From Pseudomonadota bacterium (lineage in GTDB: Bacteria > Pseudomonadota > Alphaproteobacteria > UBA828 > JAPUJA01), in assembly GCA_027296525.1 (NCBI GenBank), contig JAPUJA010000340.1, forward strand, positions 1 to 14,758: a stretch of 14,758 nucleotides of DNA. Reading direction: 5' to 3'. Position 1 is the first letter of the stretch, and each line of letters starts with the position of its first letter. Positions 13,905 through 14,758 of this stretch are shown here, piece after piece. Under the pieces are notes generated by a model. That model saw only the letters and a list, made by a program, of their open reading frames with translations, was not told the origin of the DNA and searched no databases. The position numbers were made by a program, and so were the translations under genes.

Positions 13905-14291
13905 ATGGCTGTAGACAAGAGCATGCATGTCCTCGTCGTCGACGACTACAAGACGATGGTTCGCATCATCGGCAATTTGCTGGGTCAGCTCGACTTCAAG
14001 AACGTCGATGACGCCACCGATGGAAATGTGGCGCTGGAAAAGCTCCGTCGGGGCGACTATGGCTTGGTTATCTCCGACTGGTACATGGAGCCGATGACCG
14101 GTCTGCAACTTCTGCGGGAAGTACGAGCCGACGCCAAGCTCAAGGAGATCCCGTTCATCATGGTGACGGCGGAAAGCAAAACCGAAAATGTCGTCGAGGC
14201 AAAGAAGGCAGGTGTGAGCAACTACATCGTCAAGCCGTTTAATGCCGAAACCCTGAAAAATAAATTGACGGCCGTGTTCGGCGCCTTCTAA
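13905..14291 (+). CDS. cheY: chemotaxis response regulator CheY
   Basis: This is a single receiver domain of 128 residues with all functional residues. The acid pair is D13-D14 in VLVVDDYKTM, the phospho-acceptor is D58 in VISDWYMEPMTG, the switch threonine is T88 in IMVTAES, and the lysine is K110 in YIVKPF. The sequence DW at the phosphorylation site and the KPF end closely resemble motor-binding CheY proteins, and there is no output domain. Phosphorylated CheY would bind the motor switch FliM. The ATG at 13905 has GGAG eight bases before it; an in-frame GTG at 13887 would add six residues and is less likely. A CtrA box precedes the gene, and cheZ follows after 38 bases, so they probably form an operon. 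Confidence 0.93.
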   Translation: MAVDKSMHVLVVDDYKTMVRIIGNLLGQLDFKNVDDATDGNVALEKLRRGDYGLVISDWYMEPMTGLQLLREVRADAKLKEIPFIMVTAESKTENVVEAKKAGVSNYIVKPFNAETLKNKLTAVFGAF

Positions 14292-14329
14292 CGGCCGGTT
14301 CTCGGTGGCACGGAAACGGTAATCGAAAA

Positions 14330-14758
14330 ATGAGTGGGATGGAAGCGGTGGCGACATACCAGAAGCGTGTCGGAGAATTGTGCGCGCAGCGGGGTGACCA
14401 AGTCGGCGTCGATGAGATCTCGGAAGTCATCGAAAGCCTGCTGGGGACGCTTGAGGGTGACCTTACCGAGCACGATGTTCGACTCTATCGTGAAGTCGAG
14501 CAGCTCGTGTCCTATATCCGCTCCGCCAAGAAGGAAATCGCCGATCTCTGTCCAGGCGACCTGCGAGAAGATGCTATCCCGGATGCCGCAGACCAGCTCG
14601 ACGCCATCGTGAGTGACACCGAGAAGGCCACGGGCACAATTCTCGATTCGGCTGAAAAGATCGAGAGTATCGGGGCTAATTTGGATGACGAGACTCAGAA
14701 TGAAATTCGCTCGCTCATCACCCAAATTTACGAAGCGTGTAACTTTCAAGACGTCACG
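14330..14758 (+). CDS. cheZ: CheY-P phosphatase CheZ, C-terminus cut by window edge
   Basis: CheZ dephosphorylates CheY-P and resets motor direction. The frame is open from the ATG at 14330 to the right edge (143 codons). The protein is a long helix with few breaks, including LYREVEQLVSYIRSAKKEI (53-71) and ETQNEIRSLITQIYEACNFQ (121-140). The final visible residues are CNFQDVT. In CheZ this leads directly into the active-site motif D-x-T-G-Q, so D141 is the conserved aspartate and the catalytic glutamine lies just beyond the window. The start could instead be the ATG three codons later (14339); neither has a strong ribosome site. Placement directly after cheY supports the identity. Confidence 0.85.
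   Translation, partial: MSGMEAVATYQKRVGELCAQRGDQVGVDEISEVIESLLGTLEGDLTEHDVRLYREVEQLVSYIRSAKKEIADLCPGDLREDAIPDAADQLDAIVSDTEKATGTILDSAEKIESIGANLDDETQNEIRSLITQIYEACNFQDVT

Noticed and set aside
1..14758. Mobile elements, CRISPR arrays, tRNA or rRNA genes
   Set aside because: No transposase-like protein, terminal repeats, regularly spaced repeats or tRNA-like cloverleaf were seen; the junction at 13390 also lacks any insertion-sequence trace.

Overview
The window is a high-GC alphaproteobacterial flagellar locus. A Rhodospirillales-like source is suggested by the fliX/flgI divergence, dksA of the alpha type (zinc finger reduced to one cysteine), a MotE-type protein, FlgJ without a muramidase domain, and cheY-cheZ beside them. 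The exact genus cannot be read from the sequence. Nearly every base is accounted for by genes on the minus strand (1-11683) and a mixed-strand block at the right.

Region 1 (1-4995, minus) is a surface-modification cassette. A TPR-glycosyltransferase runs off the left edge. It is followed, moving upstream, by a TylF/MycF-type sugar O-methyltransferase, a GT8-like DxD glycosyltransferase, and a second, paralogous TPR-glycosyltransferase. The latter three are tightly packed and start from a near-perfect sigma-54 promoter at 5040-5055. Region 2 (5097-6934, minus) holds fliB (flagellin lysine N-methylase) and fliW (flagellin/CsrA-binding assembly factor). Region 3 (7003-11683, minus) is the run flgI-flgJ-flgN-flgK-flgL, with overlapping or closely spaced genes, headed by a second sigma-54 promoter at 11711-11728. 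The genes therefore form a programme: P-ring, rod-binding protein, junction-protein chaperone, hook-filament junction proteins, flagellin control, then flagellin methylation and probable glycosylation.

Region 4 (11938-14758) has fliX and dksA on the plus strand, then the C-terminal part of flgH on the minus strand converging on dksA. It also has the C-terminal part of motE on the plus strand, an intact cheY behind a perfect CtrA-type box, and cheZ running off the right edge.

The strongest anomaly is at about 13387-13394. FlgH (minus) and MotE (plus) both lose their N-terminal halves at the same point, back to back. This is the signature of a deletion or an assembly chimera that removed everything between the two genes. 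Second in interest is the sigma-54-linked methylation and glycosylation cassette. Third is the altered C-terminal tail of dksA, which looks like a frameshift after the conserved zinc-finger helix.
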